Source: Hominiventricola aquisgranensis (GTDB lineage: Bacteria > Bacillota > Clostridia > Lachnospirales > Lachnospiraceae). Taken from it: a stretch of DNA of 64,000 bases. The notes under the pieces are model-generated. The model was given only the letters and a program-made list of their open reading frames with translations, was not told the DNA's origin and searched no databases. The position numbers were made by a program, and so were the translations under genes. Below, one piece after another: positions 17,393 to 26,368 of this stretch; within the stretch, counting starts at the first letter, position 1, and every line of letters starts with the position of its first letter. Location: NCBI RefSeq assembly GCF_040096225.1, contig NZ_JBBMFC010000001.1, positions 152,163 to 216,162 of the forward strand, in the 5' to 3' direction.

Positions 17393-18589
17393 ATGGCAGA
17401 GAACAGATCCAAAGGCCGGTTCGGCGTACATGGCGGACAGTATATTCCAGAAACGCTGATGAATGCAGTGATCGAACTGGAAGAGGCATATAATCATTAC
17501 AAAAATGATCCAGAATTTAATGCGGAACTGCAGGATTTATTTAACAATTATGCAGGTCGTCCGTCCAGACTGTATTTTGCAAAGAAAATGACAGATGATC
17601 TGGGTGGAGCAAAGATTTATCTGAAACGTGAAGATTTGAACCATACCGGTGCTCATAAGATCAACAATGTGCTTGGACAGGTGCTGCTGGCAAAGAAAAT
17701 GGGTAAGACCCGTGTGATCGCAGAGACCGGAGCAGGCCAGCATGGTGTGGCAACGGCCACAGCTGCAGCTTTGATGGGAATGGAATGCGAAGTATTTATG
17801 GGAAAAGAAGATACTGAGCGCCAGGCACTGAATGTGTATAAAATGCGTCTGCTGGGAGCTACAGTCCATCCGGTTTCTTCCGGTACCGGCACCTTGAAGG
17901 ATGCTGTATCTGAGACCATGAGAGAATGGACAAATCGAATCGCAGACACCCATTATGTGCTGGGATCAGTCATGGGACCACATCCATTTCCAACCATTGT
18001 CCGTGATTTTCAGGCAGTGATCTCCAAGGAGATTAAGGAGCAGTGTATGGCAGCAGAAGGAAAACTGCCAGATGCTGTGCTGGCATGTGTGGGCGGCGGA
18101 TCCAATGCCATTGGCGCGTTTTATCATTTTATTGAGGACAAGAGTGTCCGTCTTATTGGCTGTGAGGCTGCGGGAAGAGGTGTTGATACTTTCGAGACGG
18201 CTGCAACCATCGCAACCGGAAAGCTTGGTATTTTTCATGGGATGAAATCTTATTTCTGTCAGGATCAGTATGGACAGATCGCACCGGTCTATTCCATTTC
18301 TGCCGGACTTGATTATCCGGGCATCGGACCGGAACATGCATGGCTTCATGACACTGGCCGGGCTGAATATGTAGCCGTTACTGATGATGAAGCGGTAGAT
18401 GCATTTGAATATTTAAGCAAGACCGAGGGCATTATTCCGGCTATCGAAAGTGCCCATGCGGTAGCTTATGCGAAAAAACTGGCTCCGACCATGAGCAAAG
18501 ATCAGGTCATGGTCATCAATATTTCCGGAAGAGGCGATAAAGACTGTGCAGCCATCGCCCGCTACAGAGGGGAGGATATCCATGAGTAG
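17393..18589 (+). CDS. trpB: Tryptophan synthase beta chain
   Basis: 398 residues of the TrpB1 type. It has FGVHGGQYIPETLM at the start, LKREDLNHTGAHKINNVLGQ containing the PLP lysine, ETGAGQHGVATATAAA, the phosphate loop CVGGGSNAIGAF, and the C-terminal SGRGDKD. It joins indole and serine. The start is 1 bp after trpF and the last 8 bp overlap trpA. Confidence 0.96.
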   Translation: MAENRSKGRFGVHGGQYIPETLMNAVIELEEAYNHYKNDPEFNAELQDLFNNYAGRPSRLYFAKKMTDDLGGAKIYLKREDLNHTGAHKINNVLGQVLLAKKMGKTRVIAETGAGQHGVATATAAALMGMECEVFMGKEDTERQALNVYKMRLLGATVHPVSSGTGTLKDAVSETMREWTNRIADTHYVLGSVMGPHPFPTIVRDFQAVISKEIKEQCMAAEGKLPDAVLACVGGGSNAIGAFYHFIEDKSVRLIGCEAAGRGVDTFETAATIATGKLGIFHGMKSYFCQDQYGQIAPVYSISAGLDYPGIGPEHAWLHDTGRAEYVAVTDDEAVDAFEYLSKTEGIIPAIESAHAVAYAKKLAPTMSKDQVMVINISGRGDKDCAAIARYRGEDIHE

Positions 18590-19355
18590 AATCAAAGAAG
18601 CCTTTGCTGGTGGCAAGGCATTTATTCCATTTATTACCTGCGGGGATCCAGATCTGGATACCACAAAAGAGATCGTCAGAGCTATGGAGAAAAATGGTGC
18701 AGATCTTATTGAACTTGGCATTCCATTTTCAGACCCGACCGCAGAAGGCCCGGTGATCCAGGCCGCAAACTTGCGTGCCCTGACCGGCGGTGTGACGACC
18801 GACAAGATTTTTGACATGGTGGAAGATCTGCGCAAAGACGTGAAAGTGCCCATGGTGTTCATGACCTATGCCAATGTGGTATTTTCCTACGGCATTGAAC
18901 GATTTGCGAAGAAAGCCGCAGCCGTAGGCATGGATGGCGTGATCCTGCCGGATGTTCCATTCGAGGAAAAAGAAGAATTTGCCGCTGTATTCCGTAAAGA
19001 AGGGATGGCTCTCATTTCATTGATCGCACCGACCTCCCATGACCGCATCAGTATGATCGCCAAAGAGGCAGAAGGATTTGTATATTGCGTATCTTCCCTG
19101 GGTGTGACTGGTATGAGAAGCCAGATCACTACCGATGTAGGAGCTATGGTAGAGCTGGTGAAAAAATCCTCTGACATTCCGGCAGCCATCGGATTCGGTA
19201 TCTCCGGACCGGAGCAGGCGAAGAAAATGGCTACTGTCTCAGATGGTGTCATCGTAGGATCCGCCATCGTGAAACTGGTGGAGAAATATGGCAAAGATGC
19301 AGTGCCTTATGTGGCTGAATTCGTGAAGCGTGTGAAAGACGCGATCCGGGAGTGA
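18582..19355 (+). CDS. trpA: Tryptophan synthase alpha chain
   Basis: 257 residues from ATG 18582, which overlaps the end of trpB by 8 bp; the longer upstream frame is inside trpB. Motifs are FIPFITCGDPDLDTT, LIELGIPFSDPTAEGPVIQ with the catalytic Glu and Asp, GVILPDVPFEEKEEF, SLGVTGMRSQ and GFGISGPEQ. It splits indole-3-glycerol phosphate and passes indole to TrpB. It ends the seven-gene operon, which is followed by a fold-back element and a terminator. Confidence 0.95.
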   Translation: MSRIKEAFAGGKAFIPFITCGDPDLDTTKEIVRAMEKNGADLIELGIPFSDPTAEGPVIQAANLRALTGGVTTDKIFDMVEDLRKDVKVPMVFMTYANVVFSYGIERFAKKAAAVGMDGVILPDVPFEEKEEFAAVFRKEGMALISLIAPTSHDRISMIAKEAEGFVYCVSSLGVTGMRSQITTDVGAMVELVKKSSDIPAAIGFGISGPEQAKKMATVSDGVIVGSAIVKLVEKYGKDAVPYVAEFVKRVKDAIRE

Positions 19356-19368
19356 GTTGGGCTTGAGG

Positions 19369-19552
19369 TTGGCGGCACAGCCGTCGTGCCTGTCGCAGGC
19401 AGCATGTTCAGAGGGACCGCTCTCGCTAATTCCTCGCCCAGCGGTACTAAGCTTCGATCTTCGCCAGTGGGCTTGATCGAAAGCAAGTACCGGGGCTGCG
19501 GACGTCCCCAGAACAAGCAGACCTGCGGTAAGTACGATGACTGTGCCGCCAA
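19369..19552. repeat. 184-bp fold-back element (structured RNA or MITE-like repeat)
   Basis: Perfect 12-bp terminal inverted repeats TTGGCGGCACAG (19369-19380) and CTGTGCCGCCAA (19541-19552). Complementarity continues inward for about 50 bases per arm; most of the next substitutions would be G-U wobbles in plus-strand RNA. The centre forms a second hairpin in which GGTACT, GCTT and CGATC pair with GATCG, AAGC and AGTACC. The element is GC-rich compared with its surroundings and contains no credible gene. No target-site duplication is visible. It lies in the 3' untranslated part of the trp operon. Confidence 0.7.
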
Positions 19553-19562
19553 CTTATGCGTG

Positions 19563-19599
19563 AAAAGGATGCTGTCCTGATGGGTTGGCATCCCTTTTT
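19563..19599 (+). terminator. Intrinsic terminator of the trp operon
   Basis: GGATGC (19567-19572) pairs with GCATCC (19588-19593). Four flanking A pair with the T-run at 19595-19599 past one bulged C. Confidence 0.75.
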
Positions 19600-19627
19600 G
19601 AGAGCATAGCTTTGTACGAAAATCCAC

Positions 19628-19656
19628 TTGAGAAAACAAAAACGATATGTGATAAT
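19628..19656 (+). promoter_or_regulatory. Sigma-A promoter of the AAA+ ATPase gene
   Basis: TTGAGA at 19628-19633, 17-bp spacer, GATAAT at 19651-19656. GAGGGGAG at 19675-19682 is the ribosome binding site. Confidence 0.65.
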
Positions 19657-19691
19657 AGAAGCCGAAATACATACGAGGGGAGAAGCATCAG

Positions 19692-21176
19692 ATGCCAGTA
19701 TTTGATTTTAATGATGTAAAAGATGCGAGAAATCACGCAGAGTGTACATATACCACATTTAATTCCAGGGAGAGTATGCCTACACCGGAGAAGCCAATTC
19801 TGCTTCTGGATAATCAGAAGTGCCAGTGGAAGCACCATTCCTGCGGTGTGTTCACCAATCCTGTGAAGCGCAGTTCTTTCGAGTTTGAGGAAGACGGTGG
19901 AAAGGTGAGTGCAGATATTTTAAAGATTGATTCTCGATTTGTAAGTCTTCTTCGTTGGCTGGGCGAGAATCATATTAATGTGTGTCTGTCCGGTAAAAAT
20001 AGTGAAGCTGGATATGCAGTTTACAAGATCCGTGAGATTGCATTTGGCGGAGGAACGAAACTGTCTGCGGAAGATGGCTTTTTACAGTTTATGATCGAGA
20101 GATTGCTGGCAAGTGATCCGCCAGTGGAGATTGACGAGGATGAGGACAGAGAAGAGACCGGTGACGATATGCGTCTGACCAGTATTCAGAGCATCACAGA
20201 TTTCATGACTTGTGCTGGCAATACCATGCCGGAAAATATCCGTCTGTGGGCCAGAAGAAACCTGGCGGTTGCCCGTTCTCATGAAGTTTCCCCGGAGGAG
20301 CGCCGCCATGCACAGCGGGCGCTGTCTCTTATGATGAATGTACAGTGGAAGAGCGAGTATTTTGAAGCAATTGATCCGGTAGAAGCAAGGCGGATCCTGG
20401 ACGAAGAACTTTATGGCATGGAGAGGGTTAAGCAGCGGATCATCGAGACCATTATCCAGATCAACCGTACCCATACCCTTCCTGCTTATGGACTTTTACT
20501 CGTGGGTCCGGCAGGAACCGGTAAATCTCAGATTGCCTATGCGGTGGCAAGAATCCTGAAATTGCCGTGGACCACGCTGGACATGAGCTCCATCAATGAT
20601 CCGGAACAGTTGACCGGAAGTTCAAGAATCTACTCCAATGCAAAACCGGGCATTATTATGGAAGCATTTTCCGTATCTGGCCAGTCCAACCTGGTGTTTA
20701 TCATCAATGAGCTTGATAAAGCAGCGGCAGGAAAAGGAAATGGTAACCCGGCAGATGTACTGCTGACTCTGCTTGATAACCTTGGATTTACGGACAACTA
20801 TATGGAATGCATGGTGCCGACAGTGGGTGTATATCCTATTGCGACTGCCAATGACAAATCCCAGATCAGCGCACCGATCCTGTCTCGTTTTGCAGTGATC
20901 GAGATTCCGGATTATACCAAAGAAGAGAAGAAAGTGATCTTCTCCAGATTTGCGTTGAAAAAAGTGTTGAAGAGAATGGCACTGAGGGAAGAAGAGTGTG
21001 TGATCACCGATGAAGCACTGGATACGATCGTGGATATTTTTGAAGGAACTTCCGGCATCCGCGATCTGGAACAGGCAGCTGAGCATATTGCAGCCAATGC
21101 ACTGTACCAGATCGAGGTCAACCATGTGAAGTCTGTAACATTTAACTCTCAGATGGTGTGTGAGTTATTGAAGTAA
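19692..21176 (+). CDS. Lon-like AAA+ ATPase without protease domain
   Basis: 494 residues. The first 230 residues show no recognised domain. From about 235 the linker LDEELYGMERVKQRIIETI matches the Lon-type helix before the ATPase. Walker A is LLVGPAGTGKSQ and Walker B LVFIINELDKA; sensor and arginine-finger region ATANDKSQISAPILSRF and a C-terminal helical lid with GIRDLEQAAEHIA complete it. Lon's Ser-Lys protease domain is missing; the protein ends right after the lid. It is probably a chaperone or remodelling ATPase of unknown substrate. It converges on brnQ with a 28-bp overlap of coding ends. Confidence 0.85.
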   Translation: MPVFDFNDVKDARNHAECTYTTFNSRESMPTPEKPILLLDNQKCQWKHHSCGVFTNPVKRSSFEFEEDGGKVSADILKIDSRFVSLLRWLGENHINVCLSGKNSEAGYAVYKIREIAFGGGTKLSAEDGFLQFMIERLLASDPPVEIDEDEDREETGDDMRLTSIQSITDFMTCAGNTMPENIRLWARRNLAVARSHEVSPEERRHAQRALSLMMNVQWKSEYFEAIDPVEARRILDEELYGMERVKQRIIETIIQINRTHTLPAYGLLLVGPAGTGKSQIAYAVARILKLPWTTLDMSSINDPEQLTGSSRIYSNAKPGIIMEAFSVSGQSNLVFIINELDKAAAGKGNGNPADVLLTLLDNLGFTDNYMECMVPTVGVYPIATANDKSQISAPILSRFAVIEIPDYTKEEKKVIFSRFALKKVLKRMALREEECVITDEALDTIVDIFEGTSGIRDLEQAAEHIAANALYQIEVNHVKSVTFNSQMVCELLK

Positions 21177-22450
21177 GATGCAATCCAGCCAACCAGAATC
21201 CCGGCAATCGTTGGCACAAACCATGCAAATCCGCCGGTATAGCCTGGCATTTGATGCAGCAATGGAAGCAGTAAGGGAACAAGGATTCCCTGCTGCTCCA
21301 GCATGAGCGTGATACTGCTTGCGCAGCAAAGGAATGCGGACCAAGGATAGATCTTCGGATATCTTTTGATCCACCTATTTATGCAGGTTAAGAAGATCAG
21401 CAGCAATGCCGGTGGATAGATGGCATTTAACACCGGAACGGATATTTTCAGGATGGTGTTTAACCCTACATTGGAGATCAGCATGGATAATCCCGCAAAT
21501 AAAAAGACCCAGTGTGGAAAACTGATCTGTGGAAACAGTTCATTAAAATATTTTCCGCAGCAGCTTAAGAGACTTACACAGGTGTTGAAGCATGCAATAA
21601 GAAATACCAGTGCAAGCACAAGGGTTCCGGTATTTCCAAAGAGAGCATGAACTGTCAGGAGAAGCACATCTGTTCCATTTTCCATGCCGGTAAATGCGCC
21701 GCCAGCCAGCATTCCCACATAATTTAACATGGCATAGACCAGGATCAGACATCCGCCTGCGATCCAGCCAGCCGAAATCGTTTCTTTTATCACCGCTTTT
21801 TCTTCGGTGATTCCCTGTTCCCGAATATTTAACGCAATAACCGTTCCAAAAGTAAGTGCTGCCAGTGCGTCCATGGTCTGATATCCATATTGGAATCCAT
21901 AGATCACAGGGGCAGAAGCATACATGCCAACGGGTGCGGCAGCAGATCCAGTCGGATGGATCAGAGAAACCACGAAGATGATTACGATCAGAGTCAGCAG
22001 GATCGGCGTCAGTCGTTTGCCTAAATATTCTGTCAGTCGTTCCGGATGCAGGGCGATACGTGCAGCTACTGTAAAAAATATAATAGAGTAGATGAACTGC
22101 ACAAGACCAACAGACATCCCTTCTGGCAGAAATGGCTGTACTGCCATGGAAAAGGAAGTGCCGGAGGTCCTTGGAATGGCGAGGCAAGGACCAATGGCCA
22201 GATAAAGGGCGGAGATGAAGACCACAGAGAACATGGGATGTACCCGATCCGCCATGCGGTCGGCGCCGCCGCTAAGAGTTACTGCAACTACTCCAAGAAT
22301 TGGAAAACAGACAGCACTGAAGGAAAGCCCCACAAAGGCCAGCCATCCGGAGGTTCCGGCTTCCGCACCCAGGAAGGGTGGGAAGATCAGATTGCCGGCT
22401 CCGAAAAACATGGAAAATAAAGTAATACCGATCAATATTTTATTCTTCAT
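21149..22450 (-). CDS. brnQ: Branched-chain amino acid:cation symporter (LIVCS family)
   Basis: 433 residues, about 12 membrane helices. The start, LFSMFFGAGNLIFPPFLG, is the LIVCS signature; further landmarks are GGADRMADRVHP, QYGYQTMDALAALTFG and the FNTCVSLLSCCGKYF block. It imports Leu, Ile and Val with Na+ or H+. It lies 36 bp downstream of the NSS symporter on the same strand, so they are probably cotranscribed. Its last 28 bp are also the end of the convergent ATPase gene. Confidence 0.93.
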   Translation of the reverse strand: MKNKILIGITLFSMFFGAGNLIFPPFLGAEAGTSGWLAFVGLSFSAVCFPILGVVAVTLSGGADRMADRVHPMFSVVFISALYLAIGPCLAIPRTSGTSFSMAVQPFLPEGMSVGLVQFIYSIIFFTVAARIALHPERLTEYLGKRLTPILLTLIVIIFVVSLIHPTGSAAAPVGMYASAPVIYGFQYGYQTMDALAALTFGTVIALNIREQGITEEKAVIKETISAGWIAGGCLILVYAMLNYVGMLAGGAFTGMENGTDVLLLTVHALFGNTGTLVLALVFLIACFNTCVSLLSCCGKYFNELFPQISFPHWVFLFAGLSMLISNVGLNTILKISVPVLNAIYPPALLLIFLTCINRWIKRYPKIYPWSAFLCCASSITLMLEQQGILVPLLLPLLHQMPGYTGGFAWFVPTIAGILVGWIASYFNNSHTI

Positions 22451-22486
22451 AAAAATCCCCCGATTCTGATTGTATTAAAAACTCTA

Positions 22487-23887
22487 TTAGAAGTTCAGTT
22501 TCATGAAACCTGTAGATACCAGGAACAGTACCAGCATAATAACAGGGACGATATAACGGATCATGAAGGAGTAAAGACCCGCCCGCGGGAAGGATTCACC
22601 ATTTTTAACCACTTCGTCGGTGATCCATTTCGGTCCGACGATCCAACCGATCAGAATACTGGTCAGCAGGGAGATAAATGGCATCAGGAAGCTGTTGCTG
22701 ATGTAATCCATCAGATCCAGAAGCTGTGCGGATGTGCCGTTTGGCAGTGTCAGGTCAAAGTACAGCACGTTGTAGCCCAGACAGATCAATATTGCAGTAA
22801 CCAGAGAATAGATGCCTACCATGATACACATCTGCTGTCTGGTCTTATGGAAGATCTCCATGCAGTTTGCCACCAGTGTTTCCATGACGGAGACGCAGGA
22901 AGTGAGCGCTGCGAAAGCAAGCATCAAAAAGAATGCGATGCCGATGATCCGTCCCAATCCGCCCATAGCTTCAAATACTTTTGGAAGGGAGATAAAGGTA
23001 AGGCTGGGACCGGAAGCCATTCCCTCTGTTCCGAGGAATACAAATACCGCCGGGATGATCATCATACCGGACAGGAAGGCAACACCTGTGTCAAACAGTT
23101 CGATCTGATTGGTGGCCTGAGACAGATTTACATCATCCTTTACATAGGAACCATAGGTAATCATGATACCCATGGATACGCTTAAGGAGAAAAACAGCTG
23201 GCTCATGGCATCCAGAAGTACATTCAAGAAACGTCCAAAGGTCAGCCCGTGAAAATCCGGCAGCAGATAGATCGCAAGTCCCTGCAGTCCGGTACGGACG
23301 GTTCCGTCACTGTCCGTATGGGAAAGAGTCAGGGAGAAAATAGAGATGCCAATGATCAACAGCAAAAGTCCCGGCATAATGATACGGGAAAATCTCTCGA
23401 TTCCTTTTTCCACTCCGCAGTATACCACCCATGCCGTAAATGCAAGGAAAATCAGCATAAATACAATGGGAGCCACCGGAGCTGTAATAAAGGAAGTAAA
23501 GTAGCCATCCTGTGCTGCTTCATTTCCACTGGAAACCACATAGGCAGACAGATATTTTAAGATCCAGCCGCCGATGACAGAGTAGTAAGTCATGATCAGC
23601 GTCGGCACCAGAAAGGTAAGGTATCCAAGAAATTTCCATTTCTTACGAAGTGTGCCATACGCATTCAGTGCATTTAACTTGGTTTTTCGTCCGATTGCCA
23701 CATCGGTGGTCAGCAGGACAAATCCAAAGGTCAGCACCAGTACCAGATAGACCAGCAGGAACAGTCCGCCTCCGTCTTTGGCGCAGAGATACGGAAATCT
23801 CCATATATTTCCCACACCAACGGCACTTCCGGCGGCTGCAAGAACAAAGCCAATGGAACCGCTGAATCCATGTTCTTTCTTTTTCAT
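22487..23887 (-). CDS. Neurotransmitter:sodium symporter (NSS/SNF family)
   Basis: 466 residues. It has the NSS hallmarks GFVLAAAGSAVGVGNIWRFPY in TM1 (unwound substrate and Na+ site), GGGLFLLVY, YYSVIGGWILKY, and SLSVSMGIMITYGSYV in TM6-7. Bacterial members are Na+-coupled amino acid transporters (LeuT, TnaT, MhsT). The substrate here is not readable; sitting upstream of brnQ suggests amino acids. It is divergent from an XRE regulator with a 199-bp shared control region. Confidence 0.93.
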   Translation of the reverse strand: MKKKEHGFSGSIGFVLAAAGSAVGVGNIWRFPYLCAKDGGGLFLLVYLVLVLTFGFVLLTTDVAIGRKTKLNALNAYGTLRKKWKFLGYLTFLVPTLIMTYYSVIGGWILKYLSAYVVSSGNEAAQDGYFTSFITAPVAPIVFMLIFLAFTAWVVYCGVEKGIERFSRIIMPGLLLLIIGISIFSLTLSHTDSDGTVRTGLQGLAIYLLPDFHGLTFGRFLNVLLDAMSQLFFSLSVSMGIMITYGSYVKDDVNLSQATNQIELFDTGVAFLSGMMIIPAVFVFLGTEGMASGPSLTFISLPKVFEAMGGLGRIIGIAFFLMLAFAALTSCVSVMETLVANCMEIFHKTRQQMCIMVGIYSLVTAILICLGYNVLYFDLTLPNGTSAQLLDLMDYISNSFLMPFISLLTSILIGWIVGPKWITDEVVKNGESFPRAGLYSFMIRYIVPVIMLVLFLVSTGFMKLNF

Positions 23888-24027
23888 AACAAAATCCCCT
23901 TTTAATAATGAAATAATTTTAATTTCTATTGTATCAGATTGAAAAAAATTCGCTTTTTGAAAATGTTCTCTAAAAGAAACTTTTTGAGTAAAAATGTTCG
24001 TATAAGATTACATTTTATGCAAAAATT

Positions 24028-24036
24028 TGCTATAAT
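24028..24036 (+). promoter_or_regulatory. Extended -10 promoter of the XRE regulator
   Basis: TTGCTATAAT contains an extended -10 (TGC before TATAAT at 24031-24036). The -35 (TTACAT, 24008-24013) is poor, as expected for extended -10 promoters. The rest of 23888-24086 is AT-rich with no clear operator. Confidence 0.5.
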
Positions 24037-24086
24037 CTATCTAAATGAAATAAAAATAGCAAAAATAGATATTTTGAGGAAACAAA

Positions 24087-24818
24087 ATGAGTGAAATCAA
24101 TGTTTATGTGGGCGCACAGATACGTAAATACCGGAAAGCCTGCAAACTGACCATTCAGGAGCTGGCAGATGTCATCCATAAGAGCAGGGCAACCGTCTGT
24201 AAATATGAAAATGGAACCATTTCCATTGATATCGAGACATTGTACGAGATCAGCCAGGTGCTGCAGGTGTCCTTTTCCCAGCTGAGTTCTTACCTGCCGA
24301 CGGTGGAAGAGAAGGATACGATAGAAGCTCCATTTGGAAGAAAGAGTCCTTTTTTTCAGGCCAAGCGGCTATATTTTTATTTTTATGACGGACGATATCA
24401 TCGTATGAAAGATGGCATCATCGACATCTCTGAGCGGGCGGAGCAGCCAGGAACTTATGAGGCAACCTTGTCCATCTGTTCTGTCTCCGGAAACGGAAGA
24501 AGCAGTGAGATCTTCTATACTGGACGTGTCATTTACAGTGATATGCTGATCCGCTTTTCTTTTGTGAATCAGTACAATCCGTTGGAGGAAGATCTGCTCT
24601 ATATTTTCAATCCGCTGGAAATGCGGGATTTTACGGACGGGCTGTTGTGCGGCATCTCCAGCGCAGATCTGATGCCCTGTGCATTTAAGTGTCTGGTAAC
24701 CTTAAGTCCCCAGGAACTGACAGAAGAATTTCGGCAGAGACTCCTTTTTTCCAGAGAAGAACTGCGCCGGTGGGAGCGGCTTAATATGCTGCTTATTGAC
24801 AATCGAAGTGAAGGGTGA
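24087..24818 (+). CDS. XRE-family transcriptional regulator with C-terminal sensor-like domain
   Basis: 243 residues. The helix-turn-helix is at about 8-62 (IRKYRKACKLTIQELADVIH, then KSRATVCKYENGTISIDIET). The remaining 175 residues are a Tyr/Phe-rich domain (RLYFYFYDGRYHRMKDGIID ...) that I cannot name. It is divergent from the NSS-brnQ transcript and is the natural candidate to regulate it. Upstream of the uracil permease but separated by its own promoter. Confidence 0.75.
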   Translation: MSEINVYVGAQIRKYRKACKLTIQELADVIHKSRATVCKYENGTISIDIETLYEISQVLQVSFSQLSSYLPTVEEKDTIEAPFGRKSPFFQAKRLYFYFYDGRYHRMKDGIIDISERAEQPGTYEATLSICSVSGNGRSSEIFYTGRVIYSDMLIRFSFVNQYNPLEEDLLYIFNPLEMRDFTDGLLCGISSADLMPCAFKCLVTLSPQELTEEFRQRLLFSREELRRWERLNMLLIDNRSEG

Positions 24819-24831
24819 GCAAAAAACAGGG

Positions 24832-24860
24832 TTGTATTTGCAGAAAAATGCTTCTATAAT
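24832..24860 (+). promoter_or_regulatory. Sigma-A promoter of the uracil/xanthine permease gene
   Basis: TTGTAT 24832-24837, 17-bp spacer, TATAAT 24855-24860. Confidence 0.7.
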
Positions 24861-24900
24861 AACATAGAAAATTAAAAACCACATAAGAAAAGGAGTAGTT

Positions 24901-26283
24901 ATGAGTGAGTCAAATGAAGTAATTCGCGATGCCCGTAAACTGGGTCTGCCCAAGATGCTGATCCTTGGTCTGCAGCACATGTTTGCCATGTTTGGTGCAA
25001 CGATTCTTGTGCCGATCCTGGTCAACAGTTATTTCGTAGATGCCTGCGGAGAAGGACCGACCCGTGGTCTTACGGTAGCAGTGACCCTGTTCTGTGCCGG
25101 ATTTGGAACCCTGTTATTCCATGTGTGTTCCAAGATGAAAGTTCCGGCTTTCTTAGGTTCTTCCTTTGCATTCTTAGGCGGATTTTCCACAGTTGCACAT
25201 CTGGATACCGGAATTTATGCTGGAATGAGTGTCAATGACAAAGCAGCGTATGCATGCGGCGGTGTTGTTGTTGCCGGTCTGTTGTATCTGGTTCTGTCTC
25301 TGATCATCCGTATGGTTGGCGTGAAACGTGTTATGAGATACCTGCCGCCGGTCGTTACCGGTCCAGTGATTATCTGTATCGGTTTAAGCCTTGCATCCTC
25401 TGCCATCGGAAATGCTTCCACCAACTGGTTCCTTGCATTTGTAGCCCTGGCCGTGATTATCGTATTCAATATCTGGGGTAAAGGCATGTTCAAGATCATC
25501 CCGATCCTCATGGGAGTTGTGATCTCTTATGCAGTGGCTGTGATCATGAATGCAGTTGGTCTGACTAATCCGGATGGATCTGCGATTCTTGATTTTACAT
25601 CTGTCGCATCCGCAGGACTGGTAGGTATCCCACCGATCCAGATCTGTAAATTCGATGTAACAGCAATCCTTGTTATGGCTCCGATTGCCATCGCAACCAT
25701 GATGGAACATGTAGGTGATATGTCTGCCATCTCTGCAACCGTTGGAGAAAATTATCTGGCTGATCCAGGACTTCACAGAACTCTTCTTGGTGACGGACTC
25801 GCAACTGCTCTTGCCGGATTCCTTGGCGGACCTGCCAATACCACCTATGGTGAGAATACCGGTGTTCTGGAGCTGAGTCATGTATATGATCCGCTGGTGA
25901 TCAGAATCGCAGCCTGCTTTGCTATCATCATCAGCTTTATTCCGAAAGTATCTGCCATTATCAGTACCATGCCGTCAGCTATTATCGGCGGTGTCAGCTT
26001 CATGCTGTATGGTATGATCTCTGCCATCGGAGTTCGTAATGTGGTTGAAAATAAAGTAGATCTGACCAAATCCAGAAACCTGATCATTGCAGGCGTGATC
26101 TTCGTATGCGGTCTTGGTTTCAGTGGTGGTCTGACCTTTACGATTGCAGGAACTTCCATCACTCTGACTGCCCTTGCAATTGCAGCAATTGCAGGAATCC
26201 TGTTGAACATTATCCTGCCGGGTAATGATTATGAGTTCGGTGTGAATCCTGCCGGTGATGAGAACCGCGGAATTCATGCATAA
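24901..26283 (+). CDS. NCS2 uracil/xanthine permease
   Basis: 460 residues with about 14 membrane helices. It has GLQHMFAMFGATILVPIL at the start (NCS2 motif Q-H-x-x-A-M), AFLGSSFAFLGGF, LPPVVTGPVI, the substrate-binding region PIAIATMMEHVGDM with Glu, GLATALAGFLGGPANTTYGENTGV and a final ISAIGVRN segment. The H-V-G-D-M and T-T-Y-G-E-N blocks favour uracil (UraA/PyrP type) over xanthine, but specificity is inferred. It is a single-gene unit with its own promoter and terminator. Confidence 0.9.
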   Translation: MSESNEVIRDARKLGLPKMLILGLQHMFAMFGATILVPILVNSYFVDACGEGPTRGLTVAVTLFCAGFGTLLFHVCSKMKVPAFLGSSFAFLGGFSTVAHLDTGIYAGMSVNDKAAYACGGVVVAGLLYLVLSLIIRMVGVKRVMRYLPPVVTGPVIICIGLSLASSAIGNASTNWFLAFVALAVIIVFNIWGKGMFKIIPILMGVVISYAVAVIMNAVGLTNPDGSAILDFTSVASAGLVGIPPIQICKFDVTAILVMAPIAIATMMEHVGDMSAISATVGENYLADPGLHRTLLGDGLATALAGFLGGPANTTYGENTGVLELSHVYDPLVIRIAACFAIIISFIPKVSAIISTMPSAIIGGVSFMLYGMISAIGVRNVVENKVDLTKSRNLIIAGVIFVCGLGFSGGLTFTIAGTSITLTALAIAAIAGILLNIILPGNDYEFGVNPAGDENRGIHA

Positions 26284-26307
26284 TAGTCAGAACATTTAGA
26301 AGTATTG

Positions 26308-26353
26308 TACAGCCGCTGACAGGAATGTCATTCCAATCAGCGGCTGTATTTTT
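26308..26353 (+). terminator. Intrinsic terminator after the permease
   Basis: A 12-bp perfect stem TACAGCCGCTGA (26308-26319) / TCAGCGGCTGTA (26337-26348) is followed by five T. The T-run directly precedes the AGGAGG of the next gene, so any transcript reaching panE past this point is read-through. Confidence 0.85.
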
Positions 26354-26368
26354 CAGGAGGATTGAGAA

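Noticed and set aside
19386..19580. Open frame through the fold-back element
   Set aside because: Its composition follows the inverted repeats, it has no ribosome binding site and gives no domain.
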